From: Cuspidothrix sp046080565
GTDB lineage: Bacteria; Cyanobacteriota; Cyanobacteriia; Cyanobacteriales; Nostocaceae
Reading direction: 5' to 3'
Length of the DNA: 34,270 nucleotides
Assembly: GCA_046080565.1 (NCBI GenBank)
Contig: JBJTUF010000167.1
Coordinates: forward strand, 1-34,270
Shown: in pieces, positions 1 to 7,931 of the stretch
Layout: every line of letters starts with the position of its first letter
How positions within the stretch are numbered: position 1 is the stretch's first letter
The notes under the pieces: generated by a model
Database searches by the model: none
What the model saw: the letters and a program-made list of their open reading frames with translations, nothing else
Told to the model about the DNA's origin: nothing
Position numbers and translations under genes: made by a program

Positions 1-2
1 TT

Positions 3-170
3 GGGGTACATCAAATGTTCCAAAAAACTATAGAAGAATTAATGCAATTTAGCCGCTATCGGTTGAAGGATTACATCAAAGGGCAAAGAGCTATGAAGCT
101 TGCTCTCTCTAGCTTCTCGCTATCTTGTCCTCCTGTCAGAGGGAACTGTCTAAGTATACATAACTCAGCC
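3..170 (+). other. Open frame entering from the left edge, unassigned
   Basis: This frame is open from the window edge to a taa at 168-170. It has an internal ATG at 15 and reads MFQKTIEELMQFSRYRLKDY at its start. The second half overlaps antisense the 3' end of the glycosyltransferase-like gene and looks like repeat sequence rather than protein. The first 25 or so residues could be the C-terminus of a gene lying left of the window. I do not recognise it, and it may be chance. Confidence 0.2.
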
Positions 171-973
171 AAGACATAACGACGATTTTTCCGGGGTTGG
201 TCAGGAGGGTTATCTTCAGTCCGCATTTGTTCTGGTAATGGCATCCAATGACCGGCGATTTTTCCTGGTTCAAAAAACCTGGCCTGAACGGAGAATCCCA
301 TTAACCTGTCCGCAGTCCAAAAGGGAACATATTTCAATGGACCAAAAATAGTAAAAGTAGGAATAATGCCTTGGAGTGCTTCCTGGACTAATTCATTTTT
401 CCAAACTTTTTTATCAAAGTTTTCTTGATGGAGTCCATGATGATCTTTGCGTCCTCTAAACAATGCCATAAAATCTAGTTTATTATTTAAAGGAATAATC
501 GGTATCTCCCGCATAGTATATTCTTTTTCTTCAGCAGAAAAATTCTTATCTGTCGCTTTTGTTCTCACTTCAATATCTTTGATATTCTTCAAACTATCCC
601 AGGTTTTATCAGTTTGCATTTGCCCAAAGGGAAATTCTATTTGTTTTAACCTAAAAAAATAGCTATCGGGATAGTTACTAAAATAGTCTTCAGTAATTGC
701 TAAAATCTGGGGATGAATATATTCATCACAATTAACAGAAAGTACATATTCGCCTCTGGCATTAAGTAAAGCTGTTACTCGTTGAATTACTTCTCCCTGT
801 AAAGGACTATTGATTTGACGTAGCCTCGGTTCAGTAATAGGGATATAATTAACCAAAGGCGGATAAACTAATACAAATTCGGTGTTACCTTGAACTTTTA
901 ATAGTTCTTCTAGCCAGGATTTTTCAACGCCGTCCCTCATGGGAATAATAATGGAAAGTTTAGGCTTTGTCAT
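71..973 (-). CDS. Glycosyltransferase-like (family 2/GT-A type) protein
   Basis: 300 aa. The N-terminus (residues 5-14, KLSIIIPMRD) is a typical first beta strand of GT-A fold family 2 glycosyltransferases. An acidic NCDEYIHP segment near residue 80 sits where the nucleotide-sugar/metal binding DxD-like motif is expected. It probably transfers a sugar from an NDP-sugar to an unknown acceptor; no substrate can be inferred. No signal peptide or membrane segment is visible, so it is likely cytoplasmic. The last 20 or so residues (after RQFPL) are encoded by low-complexity sequence (agcttgctctctctagcttc) that looks like a genomic repeat, so the natural C-terminus may be replaced. The gene stands alone; upstream there is only a MITE. 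The family call is from motif reading only. Confidence 0.6.
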   Translation of the reverse strand: MTKPKLSIIIPMRDGVEKSWLEELLKVQGNTEFVLVYPPLVNYIPITEPRLRQINSPLQGEVIQRVTALLNARGEYVLSVNCDEYIHPQILAITEDYFSNYPDSYFFRLKQIEFPFGQMQTDKTWDSLKNIKDIEVRTKATDKNFSAEEKEYTMREIPIIPLNNKLDFMALFRGRKDHHGLHQENFDKKVWKNELVQEALQGIIPTFTIFGPLKYVPFWTADRLMGFSVQARFFEPGKIAGHWMPLPEQMRTEDNPPDQPRKNRRYVLAELCILRQFPLTGGQDSEKLERASFIALCPLM

Positions 974-996
974 AGATTAAGAATTTAGGAGTATTT

Positions 997-1074
997 GTAG
1001 GGTGTGTTAGGTAAAGCGATAACGTACCCTTAGTCAAGTGTAGGATGCGTAACGCTACCGCTAACACACCTTAC
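997..1074. repeat. Small MITE-like element with terminal inverted repeats
   Basis: The termini are gtagggtgtgttag (997-1010) and ctaacacaccttac (1061-1074), inverted repeats with one mismatch in 14. The element is 78 bp and too short to code. Elements with this kind of terminus are dispersed in Nostocales genomes (general knowledge; copy number was not checked). It lies 24 bp upstream of the glycosyltransferase-like start. Confidence 0.6.
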
Positions 1075-1323
1075 GGGTATTTCAAGAATCAAATAAATAT
1101 TAGTCCTAGATATTAATTGGCTCAAAATTATACAAGCATAAACCCTGAGTAATGTCAAGTCAAGGATTCATGAACAGGTAAGAGATGAGAATATATTTTT
1201 CTTTACTCTTACCTTCTGCCTCTTGACTGATTTAACTTGGCCATGAATTAAGAGAAAAGTCTAACAACTATGTCATAATTTGTAACGTATATTTAATAAT
1301 TACCCTCTGCGAGACTACGAGCC
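1075..1323. other. Intergenic region upstream of rubA with a hairpin
   Basis: No gene is visible. There is a composite hairpin at 1159-1227: the inner arms ggtaagag (1177-1184) and ctcttacc (1206-1213) are perfect, and the outer arms gtcaag (1159-1164) and cttgac (1222-1227) are perfect. The loop is AT-rich. The rubA promoter must lie between the hairpin and 1324, but I cannot fix the -10/-35 boxes with confidence. Confidence 0.4.
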
Positions 1324-1668
1324 ATGAGTGAACAAGCTGAAGAAGCTCTGGAAACTCCAGTGTTAGACCGCTATGAGTGTCGCTCTTGTGGTTATGTTTA
1401 TGAACCGGAGAAAGGAGACGACAAGAGTAATATTCCTCCAGGAACAGTTTTTGCAGAACTACCGACGAATTGGCGCTGTCCAGTTTGTGTAGCTAAGAAA
1501 ACTGCTTTTGCGAATATTGGACCAGCCGGTACAGCATCGGGTTTCAAGGAAAACTTAAGTTACGGTTTGGGTGTTAATACGCTGACACCAGCCCAAAAGA
1601 ACATTTTGATTTTTGGAGCTTTAGCTCTGGGATTCTTGTTTTTTATTAGTCTCTACGGACTACAGTAA
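1324..1668 (+). CDS. rubA: Membrane-anchored rubredoxin RubA
   Basis: 114 aa. The rubredoxin domain spans residues 15-65, with iron ligands C19 and C22 (CRSCGY) and C52 and C55 (CPVC), binding one Fe(Cys)4. The C-terminal segment at about residues 92-112 is a single transmembrane helix that anchors it to the thylakoid. This membrane-bound rubredoxin is characteristic of oxygenic phototrophs and is needed for photosystem biogenesis (known from cyanobacterial, green algal and plant rubA/RBD1 work). It is the first gene of the conserved rubA-ycf48-psbEFLJ cluster, 71 bp upstream of ycf48, which supports a PSII assembly role. The length and all key residues are normal. Confidence 0.95.
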   Translation: MSEQAEEALETPVLDRYECRSCGYVYEPEKGDDKSNIPPGTVFAELPTNWRCPVCVAKKTAFANIGPAGTASGFKENLSYGLGVNTLTPAQKNILIFGALALGFLFFISLYGLQ

Positions 1669-1739
1669 AAACAGCTATTTCTGATTTACACCAATTCGAC
1701 GAAAATCTACCAAATTTTAGGAAAATCTCAGTAATACTG

Positions 1740-2762
1740 ATGCACTCAATTGTAAAGAAGTGGCAAGCAGTTTTTGCCGCATTAATAGTAGTTATAGCTT
1801 GTATAGGGTGTAGCAATGTTCCCTCTGTTAGCTACAATCCATGGGAGGTAATTAATGTACCGACAACCTCAAAGTTGCTAGATATTGGCTTTGCTGGTAA
1901 TTCCCAACATGGTTATTTAGTCGGTGGCAATGCCACTCTCTTAGAAACTAATGATGGTGGTAAGAATTGGCAACCGCTGAAATTAGAATTGGATGATCCC
2001 AGATACCGTTTCAACTCGGTCAGTTTTTCTGGTCAAGAAGGTTGGATTGTTGGAGAACCTTCTTTACTACTTCATACTACTGATGAAGGACGGTCTTGGT
2101 CTCGGATTGCTTTAAGCGAAAAGCTACCCGGTAATCCAATTGCTATTACAGCCATTAGTCCAAATACGGCCGAAATGGCGACCGATGTAGGCGCGATTTA
2201 TCAAACTACAGATGGTGGTCAAAATTGGAAGGCTAGTTTAGAAGCAGCCGTTGGTGTGGTTCGTAACTTGGAGCGATCGCCTGATGGTAAGTATATCGCC
2301 GTTTCTGCTAAGGGTAGTTTTTACTCCACTTGGCAACCTGGTGAAAATGCTTGGCAACCACATAACCGGAATAGTTCCCGCCGTTTAGAAAATATGGGTT
2401 TCACTAATGATGGCCAAATGTGGTTGTTAGCACGAGGTGGCCAAGTTCAGTTTAGTGATCCTGCCGACCCAGAAGCATGGTTAGAGGTACAATATCCAGA
2501 GTTATCCACCAGTTGGGGTTTACTCGATTTAGCCTATCGCACACCTGAGGAAATTTGGGTGAGTGGTGGTAGTGGTAATTTACTTCGCAGCACTGATGGT
2601 GGTAAAACTTGGGAAAAAGACCGTGATGTGGAAACAGTTGCGGCTAATTTCTATAAAATTGTGTTTTTGAACCCAGAACAAGGTTTTATCATTGGCGATC
2701 GCGGCGTTTTGCTAAAATATAACCCCCAAGCACAACCAGCAGATTCATCGAAAGAGGCGTAA
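1740..2762 (+). CDS. ycf48: Photosystem II assembly factor Ycf48 (HCF136)
   Basis: 340 aa, the usual length. An N-terminal hydrophobic segment (residues 10-23) ends at C24 in CIGCSN, a lipobox-like site, so it is probably a lumenal lipoprotein. The rest is a seven-bladed propeller: repeated blade motifs such as ETNDGGKNW, HTTDEGRSW, QTTDGGQNW and RSTDGGKTW are the BNR/Asp-box type repeats of the family. Ycf48 binds precursor D1 and the early PSII reaction centre complex in the thylakoid lumen. Downstream psbEFLJ encode PSII subunits that join at that stage, and upstream rubA acts in the same pathway. HIP1 octamers occur within the gene. Confidence 0.96.
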   Translation: MHSIVKKWQAVFAALIVVIACIGCSNVPSVSYNPWEVINVPTTSKLLDIGFAGNSQHGYLVGGNATLLETNDGGKNWQPLKLELDDPRYRFNSVSFSGQEGWIVGEPSLLLHTTDEGRSWSRIALSEKLPGNPIAITAISPNTAEMATDVGAIYQTTDGGQNWKASLEAAVGVVRNLERSPDGKYIAVSAKGSFYSTWQPGENAWQPHNRNSSRRLENMGFTNDGQMWLLARGGQVQFSDPADPEAWLEVQYPELSTSWGLLDLAYRTPEEIWVSGGSGNLLRSTDGGKTWEKDRDVETVAANFYKIVFLNPEQGFIIGDRGVLLKYNPQAQPADSSKEA

Positions 2763-2872
2763 TTACACCCAATCATGGATGTATTATGAGAAGAAAGTTG
2801 CAACTTGTAACTCTTTCTAAACTTTGTAGGATAATAAACTCAATCATAGTTTTTGAGAAGGTAGTCAAATAA

Positions 2873-3121
2873 ATGGCAGGTACCACTGGAGAACGTCCGT
2901 TTTCTGACATTGTTACCAGTATTCGTTACTGGGTAATTCACAGCATCACCATCCCCGCATTATTTGTTGCAGGTTGGTTATTCGTCAGCACTGGGTTAGC
3001 TTATGATGTTTTCGGCACACCCCGTCCTAATGAGTATTTTACTCAAGTACGTCAAGAAGTGCCAATTGTGAGCAATCGTTTTGACGCGAAAAACCAAGTA
3101 AAAACATTTATTGGAAAATAA
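2873..3121 (+). CDS. psbE: Cytochrome b559 alpha subunit PsbE
   Basis: 82 aa, the normal length. It has a single transmembrane helix (residues 20-42) with the haem-ligand histidine in the RYWVIHSITIP motif, His23. The alpha and beta chains each give one His to a shared haem in the PSII reaction centre. A strong Shine-Dalgarno-like gagaagg lies before the ATG. First gene of psbEFLJ; 110 bp separate it from ycf48, so the psb genes may also have their own promoter. Confidence 0.98.
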   Translation: MAGTTGERPFSDIVTSIRYWVIHSITIPALFVAGWLFVSTGLAYDVFGTPRPNEYFTQVRQEVPIVSNRFDAKNQVKTFIGK

Positions 3122-3130
3122 TTTGACATC

Positions 3131-3268
3131 ATGACTAGCGGTAATAACATTAATCAACCAGTTACCTATCCCATTTTTACAGTCAGATGGCTGGCGGTTC
3201 ATACCCTAGCTGTACCCACTGTATTCTTTTTAGGCGCGATCGCCTCAATGCAGTTTATTCAACGCTAG
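3131..3268 (+). CDS. psbF: Cytochrome b559 beta subunit PsbF
   Basis: 45 aa, the normal length. It starts MTSGNNINQPVTYPIFTVRW, with the second haem-ligating histidine in RWLAVHTLAVP (His24) at the start of the single transmembrane helix. It pairs with PsbE to hold the b559 haem. It starts 9 bp after the psbE stop, so it is cotranscribed. A HIP1 octamer lies inside the gene near its 3' end. Confidence 0.97.
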   Translation: MTSGNNINQPVTYPIFTVRWLAVHTLAVPTVFFLGAIASMQFIQR

Positions 3269-3277
3269 GACTCAATC

Positions 3278-3397
3278 ATGGAAAGAACGCCTAATCCTAA
3301 TCAACAACCGGTTGAATTAAACCGTACCTCTCTTTACCTGGGACTACTCTTAATTTTCGTTCTAGGTATTCTCTTTTCCAGTTACTTCTTTAACTAA
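3278..3397 (+). CDS. psbL: Photosystem II protein PsbL
   Basis: 39 aa. It starts MERTPNPNQQPVELNRTSLY and has one transmembrane helix (about residues 17-37) ending SSYFFN, typical of PsbL. The subunit lies at the PSII dimer interface and supports the acceptor-side quinone region. It starts 9 bp after psbF in the same operon. Confidence 0.97.
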   Translation: MERTPNPNQQPVELNRTSLYLGLLLIFVLGILFSSYFFN

Positions 3398-3461
3398 CTG
3401 GACTGTTTAATCCATGTCAGTTGCTAGTTAGATGACAGTTAAAAGGTGACAACAAAATCTT

Positions 3462-3482
3462 CAACTAACAACTGACAACTGA
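3462..3482. repeat. Heptameric tandem repeat between psbL and psbJ
   Basis: Three consecutive 7-bp units are visible: caactaa, caactga, caactga, followed by caaa. They lie in the 122-bp psbL-psbJ gap. Short tandemly repeated heptamers of this type are a hallmark of filamentous heterocystous cyanobacteria. Confidence 0.75.
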
Positions 3483-3519
3483 CAAATGTGTTAACTTATT
3501 TTTAAGCGAGGACAAAACT

Positions 3520-3639
3520 GTGTCTGGAAGTGGAAGAATTCCCTTGTGGGTTGTGGCTACAATTGCAGGTTTAGGTGTAATCACTGTAGTTGGTATTTTC
3601 TTTTATGGTGCTTACGCAGGAGTTGGTTCTTCGATTTAA
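3520..3639 (+). CDS. psbJ: Photosystem II protein PsbJ
   Basis: 39 aa. A GTG start at 3520 is chosen because the product then begins MSGSGRIPLWVVATIAGLG, the conserved PsbJ N-terminus, and a gcgagga Shine-Dalgarno-like sequence lies just upstream. One transmembrane helix. PsbJ affects electron flow on the acceptor side and PSII assembly. It is the last gene of psbEFLJ but is separated from psbL by 122 bp that include heptamer repeats, unlike the 9-bp spacings before it. Confidence 0.95.
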   Translation: MSGSGRIPLWVVATIAGLGVITVVGIFFYGAYAGVGSSI

Positions 3640-3755
3640 GATTCCTGAAACAATTTAAGGGCGAAGCGTTCGGACAATTAATTATCGGTTTTTACCGAAG
3701 ACTATCATCCGAATACTTCCCCCTTACTGTGGTCTAAAGACATGAAAATTACTAT

Positions 3756-3788
3756 AAAACCGCCTACCTGATTCAGATAGGCGGTTTT
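3756..3788. terminator. Hairpin terminator shared by psbEFLJ and psaI
   Basis: A perfect 11-bp stem, aaaaccgccta (3756-3766) and taggcggtttt (3778-3788), with an 11-nt loop and a T-rich tail on the plus strand. The A-rich run on the other side makes it usable in both directions. It sits between the convergent psbJ and psaI genes. Confidence 0.85.
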
Positions 3789-3847
3789 GTTTGTATCTTA
3801 ATAGGTAATTGGTGCAAAAAATAGTTAACTAATTACCCATAGTCTAC

Positions 3848-3988
3848 TTAAGCAATATCTTCGCTTTCAATGTAGGAAAATAAAAATGCGAAAATTGCGG
3901 CTGGTAAAACCAAGCCAGTCAAGGGAACGAAGATAGAAGGCAAAAAGGAAGAGTAAGCGAAAACAGTAGGCAAAAATGAACTTGACAT
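3848..3988 (-). CDS. psaI: Photosystem I reaction centre subunit VIII PsaI
   Basis: 46 aa. The product starts MSSSFLPTVFAYSSFLPSIF, has one transmembrane helix, and ends SYIESEDIA, the conserved PsaI tail (FxYIExEDIA). PsaI helps PsaL bind PSI and supports trimer or tetramer formation. In many cyanobacteria psaI lies beside psaL; here it is convergent with psbJ, and no psaL is in the window. The nearest gene on its strand is the 817-aa gene, starting 98 bp away. Confidence 0.9.
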   Translation of the reverse strand: MSSSFLPTVFAYSSFLPSIFVPLTGLVLPAAIFAFLFSYIESEDIA

Positions 3989-4085
3989 AAGATAAGTCCT
4001 GTAAAGTCTTACTACAATTCATTTAGGAGCTTACTGCAAAATTCTACCCAATTGGCTAAATTCTTAAGATTTTTAACACAGCTTT

Positions 4086-6539
4086 TCAAAGTCCCAAAAT
4101 TTCATCCAGTTCTATAGTCGGTAAATCAGGGGGAATAACCGTTTTAATCACTGCAACTCTATTGCTTTCCTGGTGGGTAGACAGATTGAGTGTAATCGCC
4201 GCCAAACGGATTTCTAAGCAGCCAAAGGGAATTTTTAAGGAAATAGTCGTTTCCCATCCTCCCCAGGGATTAGAACGCAAATCAGAGAGAATATGGGGAC
4301 CATCTAGTAAACTACGGGTTTGATAATCTTCAACCCATAATTTTATTGCCACAGAAGATAAAACTTCCGGTAATTCCAATCGTATGGGTACAGATGTTCC
4401 TGCCACCAGTTCACCATCAGGTAACAACAATTGCGGACTTGGTAAAGAATCAATCATCACTCCAGCAACATCAGAGGGAGTTTCATCCTCAGACAAAGGT
4501 GTATTTCCTACAGATTGATCACTGATATCATCAGTATTCTCTTCCATCACTAGAAGATCATCTATAACAATTTCTTGAGATATCCATAGAGGTTCAAAAG
4601 GATCAGATGAATTAACTATTTCCAATTCATCAGCAAAATTTTCCTCCATATCTATGTGACCATCTCCAGACGGAGACTCTTCCTGTATATTCTGCTCTGA
4701 GGATGTTTGAGCAACATCTGGACTAAACACATATCCTTGACTTTCTGTCCATTTTTGCACAAGAGGGGATTTGGTGTCAGTTTCAACTGTCTCTAATACT
4801 TCGTTGAGGATAATAGATACATCTTCCTGAGTTTCCACTGTATCTAACACTTCGTTGATTACAGGTGGAACATCTTCCTGAGTTTCCACTACATCTAACA
4901 CTTCGTTAATTACAGGTGGAACATTTTCCTGAGTTTCGACTATATCTAACACTTCGTTGATTACAGGTGAAACATTTTCCTCAATATTAACCACCACCAA
5001 TGGTTCAACTTGAGTTATACCTGCGACAATCTCTGCTATTAATTCTGCATAACCTGTTTCAGCTATGACGGAATCATGATTCTCCTGAAGATTATCTATC
5101 GGCAATTCTGATGTTTTTGCTGATAAAGGAACTAAACTGGGTAACTCTGGAGATTGACCTAAAGTTGGTAACTTTTGATGATCTAAAGTATGATTAACTA
5201 TTTGCTCTTGAACTATTGTCGTTTTTAATCGTTTTAAGTAGGGAAAAGTTTTATTAATGGGTTTAATTAGGAGTTTTTTCAAATCAATAGGTGAAGTAGG
5301 TAAGATTTTTTCTGCCGCAGTTTTCGCAGGATCAAAATTAATTTTAGCTGAGGTTTGGTTGGGTAAAATTGGCAGTTGTGGAGAAACACCTTCCCAGGTT
5401 GGCTGGGGTTTAATTTGAGGCGGTAAAGGTTGATTGGATGATGGTTTAAGAATATGAAATTGAGCGAGTTTAGGAGTTTTGGCTAAATTAAAAAGTTCTA
5501 ATCCGACATTAGTAGAAGGTTTTGGTGGCTTTGCTGACTTAATTTCCTGTCCAAAGTAATGAGAATCTGATGAGGAAGTTTGTAGGGCTAATAATTCAGT
5601 AACATCTGCTGTAATTGTGAAGCTATGACTAGCTAAAAGCAAGACTTGACCAACATCAGCTAATTTACCGTATAAGTTAATATCTGCTAAAAGTAACTTA
5701 GATTCACACTCAGAAGGAATATCAATTAGGCTGGTAAAGGGCAAAGGTAAACTGTCTTTTTTTAAGGGGTGCTGAATTTTTTTGAGGATTTTTGACTCCA
5801 AAGGCGATCGCAAAGCAATTTCTATTCCTAAATGACTGATAGCATCCAAAGAAAATTTCTCATGATCTAAATTTTCGATTTCATTTGTTTCCACATAGCC
5901 ATGAATACTTAAATTTTCTCCCCATCGAGCTACATAAGTATCTTCCTCTAGACTCAAATTCAGTGGCAGAGATGCCGGTAAGGTAGGCGCATTTTCAATG
6001 GTTTCTTCATCTAATAAAGGTTCATCCTTGGGTAACGCTAAATCTAATAAGTTTTCTAAAATCTGCTCTGTAGTTTCTCCCTTCACCCACATAGGAGTCA
6101 CATCATTGATCACTATGTTAACTTCAGAATCAATTTGTGCCGGAGGAGTAGATGGTTCATTAACTTGGTTTAGAGACTGTGGAGTAGTTTCCGAGGGTAA
6201 TACTTGGATAGTTAGAGTATGTTGCCAAGATTGACCCAGCATATCTGACATAACATCTCCAGAACATCGCAACTCCCAAATCCCTGGTTTAAAATAGGTA
6301 AAAGGAATTACCGCCATCAATCCTTCTGTATTAGTGCGACGTAATCGTTTCAGAATCCGTCGTTTAGCTGGAACTTCCTCGCTAGATATGTGAGTAATTC
6401 GTACTTCTACATCTGTAGTATTCAGATTAGACCGAGCCAAAACTCGGTAATTAGCGGGAAAAACTTTTAGATTTAAGGACTCTAAAGTTCGCCAAGTATA
6501 ATCTCCCTGCTTCTGTATCAGAAATTGCCAGTTTTTCAT
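4086..6539 (-). CDS. Large acidic cyanobacterial protein with internal 16-aa repeats
   Basis: 817 aa. No catalytic motif is recognised. The N-terminal 115 residues (starting MKNWQFLIQKQGDYTWRTLE) look like a beta-sandwich, ligand- or Ig-like domain, and the C-terminal 100 or so (around LLLPDGELVAGTSVPIRLEL) look like a second beta domain. Between them is a long, Pro/Glu-rich, probably disordered linker. It includes about four tandem copies of a 16-residue unit of the form PVINEVLD.VETQE.VP, encoded at about 4785-4985 with 48-bp periodicity. There is no signal peptide or membrane helix. The layout of two beta domains joined by a flexible acidic linker suggests a scaffold or surface-interaction protein, but this is inference. 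The gene is followed by psaI. Confidence 0.7.
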   Translation of the reverse strand: MKNWQFLIQKQGDYTWRTLESLNLKVFPANYRVLARSNLNTTDVEVRITHISSEEVPAKRRILKRLRRTNTEGLMAVIPFTYFKPGIWELRCSGDVMSDMLGQSWQHTLTIQVLPSETTPQSLNQVNEPSTPPAQIDSEVNIVINDVTPMWVKGETTEQILENLLDLALPKDEPLLDEETIENAPTLPASLPLNLSLEEDTYVARWGENLSIHGYVETNEIENLDHEKFSLDAISHLGIEIALRSPLESKILKKIQHPLKKDSLPLPFTSLIDIPSECESKLLLADINLYGKLADVGQVLLLASHSFTITADVTELLALQTSSSDSHYFGQEIKSAKPPKPSTNVGLELFNLAKTPKLAQFHILKPSSNQPLPPQIKPQPTWEGVSPQLPILPNQTSAKINFDPAKTAAEKILPTSPIDLKKLLIKPINKTFPYLKRLKTTIVQEQIVNHTLDHQKLPTLGQSPELPSLVPLSAKTSELPIDNLQENHDSVIAETGYAELIAEIVAGITQVEPLVVVNIEENVSPVINEVLDIVETQENVPPVINEVLDVVETQEDVPPVINEVLDTVETQEDVSIILNEVLETVETDTKSPLVQKWTESQGYVFSPDVAQTSSEQNIQEESPSGDGHIDMEENFADELEIVNSSDPFEPLWISQEIVIDDLLVMEENTDDISDQSVGNTPLSEDETPSDVAGVMIDSLPSPQLLLPDGELVAGTSVPIRLELPEVLSSVAIKLWVEDYQTRSLLDGPHILSDLRSNPWGGWETTISLKIPFGCLEIRLAAITLNLSTHQESNRVAVIKTVIPPDLPTIELDEILGL

Positions 6540-6540
6540 T

Positions 6541-6568
6541 TAGGTTTTAGGTTTTAGGTTTTGGGTTC
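6541..6568. repeat. Heptamer tandem repeat (TAGGTTT)n
   Basis: Three perfect taggttt units and one degenerate unit lie immediately upstream of the 817-aa gene, abutting its ATG. This is a filamentous-cyanobacterial short tandem repeat. Confidence 0.7.
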
Positions 6569-6653
6569 AAGAAAAAAGAAGTAGATGTAAATGAATAAGT
6601 TAAAAATCCCATGAATTAATTACCCACTCAAATTCAAAAATATCTCAAAAATG

Positions 6654-6697
6654 CCTAACCTAACACCTAACACCTAATACCTAAGACCTAACACTTA
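6654..6697. repeat. Heptamer tandem repeat (CCTAACA)n
   Basis: Roughly six 7-bp units (cctaaca, cctaata, cctaaga and similar) run up to the 3' end of the 81-aa gene. They are roughly the reverse complement of the taggttt array 90 bp away, so the two arrays could pair as a hairpin. Confidence 0.7.
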
Positions 6698-6933
6698 AAA
6701 CGGTTGTGATAATAAGCAACTATTTGCTTAAACCTTTCCCTGGTCGCTTCGTCAGTATCAGATTGCCAAGAAATAGATAGCCCAGCAATCTGGCTTTGGT
6801 TGTAATCAAATTCTGCCGAAGTTTGGGGTATTAGGCCTACTTCTACCCCTAACAACTGACGTAGATGTGCTGCTATCTCTCGATATACAGCCAAAGGCAC
6901 ACCAGGAAATTCTATTTGTTCCTGAGTCTCCAT
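6688..6933 (-). CDS. Small conserved-looking protein of unknown function
   Basis: 81 aa. It starts METQEQIEFPGVPLAVYREI and contains HLRQLLGVEVGLIP. It appears soluble with mixed alpha/beta content and no recognised motif. Its start lies 2 bp after the stop of the lipoprotein gene, so the two are one operon and probably translationally coupled. The 3' end runs into a heptamer repeat array that encodes the last few residues. Function not assigned. Confidence 0.65.
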   Translation of the reverse strand: METQEQIEFPGVPLAVYREIAAHLRQLLGVEVGLIPQTSAEFDYNQSQIAGLSISWQSDTDEATRERFKQIVAYYHNRFKC

Positions 6934-6935
6934 TT

Positions 6936-7781
6936 CTATGAAGCTCCCATAGAAGTAGTTTCATTTACGGATACTGTAGCTGATGGTTGACCATCTTTAT
7001 CTTTAGCAGCAGGTTGTTCTCCTACTTGTTTGGCGACTTCAATGCCATATTGTTCCAAAATGACTGTAGGATTACCACTTTGAGTCATTTCAATTCTTTT
7101 AACTAAAACCCCATTCACCAATCTTTGTCCTGGCTGTACATATCTGCTGGTTGATTCATCTGGAACTTTGATAATTGCCTGGGGGACGTTACCAATTAAA
7201 ACAACCCCACTGACAACCACCGCTTTAGCTGTTTCTGGTTGGGGTGGAGGTGGTAATACGTTTTTTAGCTTGGGAGAGGAAAGAGTTGACGGTAAAACTT
7301 TGGGTAATACAGGCTGTATTTTTGGTACTTTTGCGATTTGAACTGGTTTTTTCGGTGGTAATGGATTTACTGGTGGTTTAATTGCCTTAGTATTGTTAAC
7401 TGGTCGTTGGCGTGTGATAACTAAGGGAGGCAATTGAGGAACTTTGATTTTGTCCAGAGGTTGTTTAGTATTGGTTTGTCCCATTGGTTCAATGAGTTGT
7501 CCAAAGGGATCTGTGCGACCTTTTTGAAGGACAATTAAACGCTCCTTGCTGTTGGTGGGTTGAATCAAACTAGCAACAGGAGGCTGTGATGCTGGTGTAG
7601 CAGATACTACAGGGTCATTAAAAGGTTGTGGCTTGGCTGTCTGCTGGGGTATTGGTTGCAGACTAGGAGTAGCAGAAGGACTAGCAGTATTAGTAGCTGT
7701 TGGCGATTCACCGGCGGTACATCCAGCGATCGCCAAAGTTGTTAAAATAGCTGCGGTTGTAATATGTAAATTTTTACCCAT
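6936..7781 (-). CDS. Putative lipoprotein, Pro-rich, unknown function
   Basis: 281 aa. The signal peptide (MGKNLHITTAAILTTLAIAG, then C21) has a clear lipobox, LAIAGC, so a lipid-anchored exported protein is likely. Residues 25-190 are a Pro/Lys/Thr-rich, low-complexity linker. Residues 190-260 form a compact domain (VVVSGVVLIGNVPQAIIKVP followed by a VQPGQRLVNG turn) resembling the small beta domains of PilP-like or secretion-associated proteins; this resemblance is weak. It is first in an operon with the 81-aa gene. A HIP1 octamer overlaps the signal-peptide region. Confidence 0.7.
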   Translation of the reverse strand: MGKNLHITTAAILTTLAIAGCTAGESPTATNTASPSATPSLQPIPQQTAKPQPFNDPVVSATPASQPPVASLIQPTNSKERLIVLQKGRTDPFGQLIEPMGQTNTKQPLDKIKVPQLPPLVITRQRPVNNTKAIKPPVNPLPPKKPVQIAKVPKIQPVLPKVLPSTLSSPKLKNVLPPPPQPETAKAVVVSGVVLIGNVPQAIIKVPDESTSRYVQPGQRLVNGVLVKRIEMTQSGNPTVILEQYGIEVAKQVGEQPAAKDKDGQPSATVSVNETTSMGAS

Positions 7782-7931
7782 TAGCTGTTCTCAAAAGCTA
7801 TAGGAAAGCTAGTTTATAAAAGTACGGTTGTTGACAGAACCATGTTTGAAATCACAGGCTAAGTCTGTTCTCTTTATAACCTAAATTTTGATATTTCGGA
7901 AGTTTAATATTACTAGTCCAAATATTAACCA

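Noticed and set aside
61..110. Similar gagctatga(a/g)gctt strings near both window ends giving G(Q/E)RAM(K/R)L in translation
   Set aside because: The DNA match is only about 14 bp and both frames are unrecognised, so a shared element cannot be claimed.
3546..3737. 63-aa frame overlapping psbJ
   Set aside because: Out-of-phase shadow of psbJ and its downstream region; Cys/Trp-rich nonsense translation.
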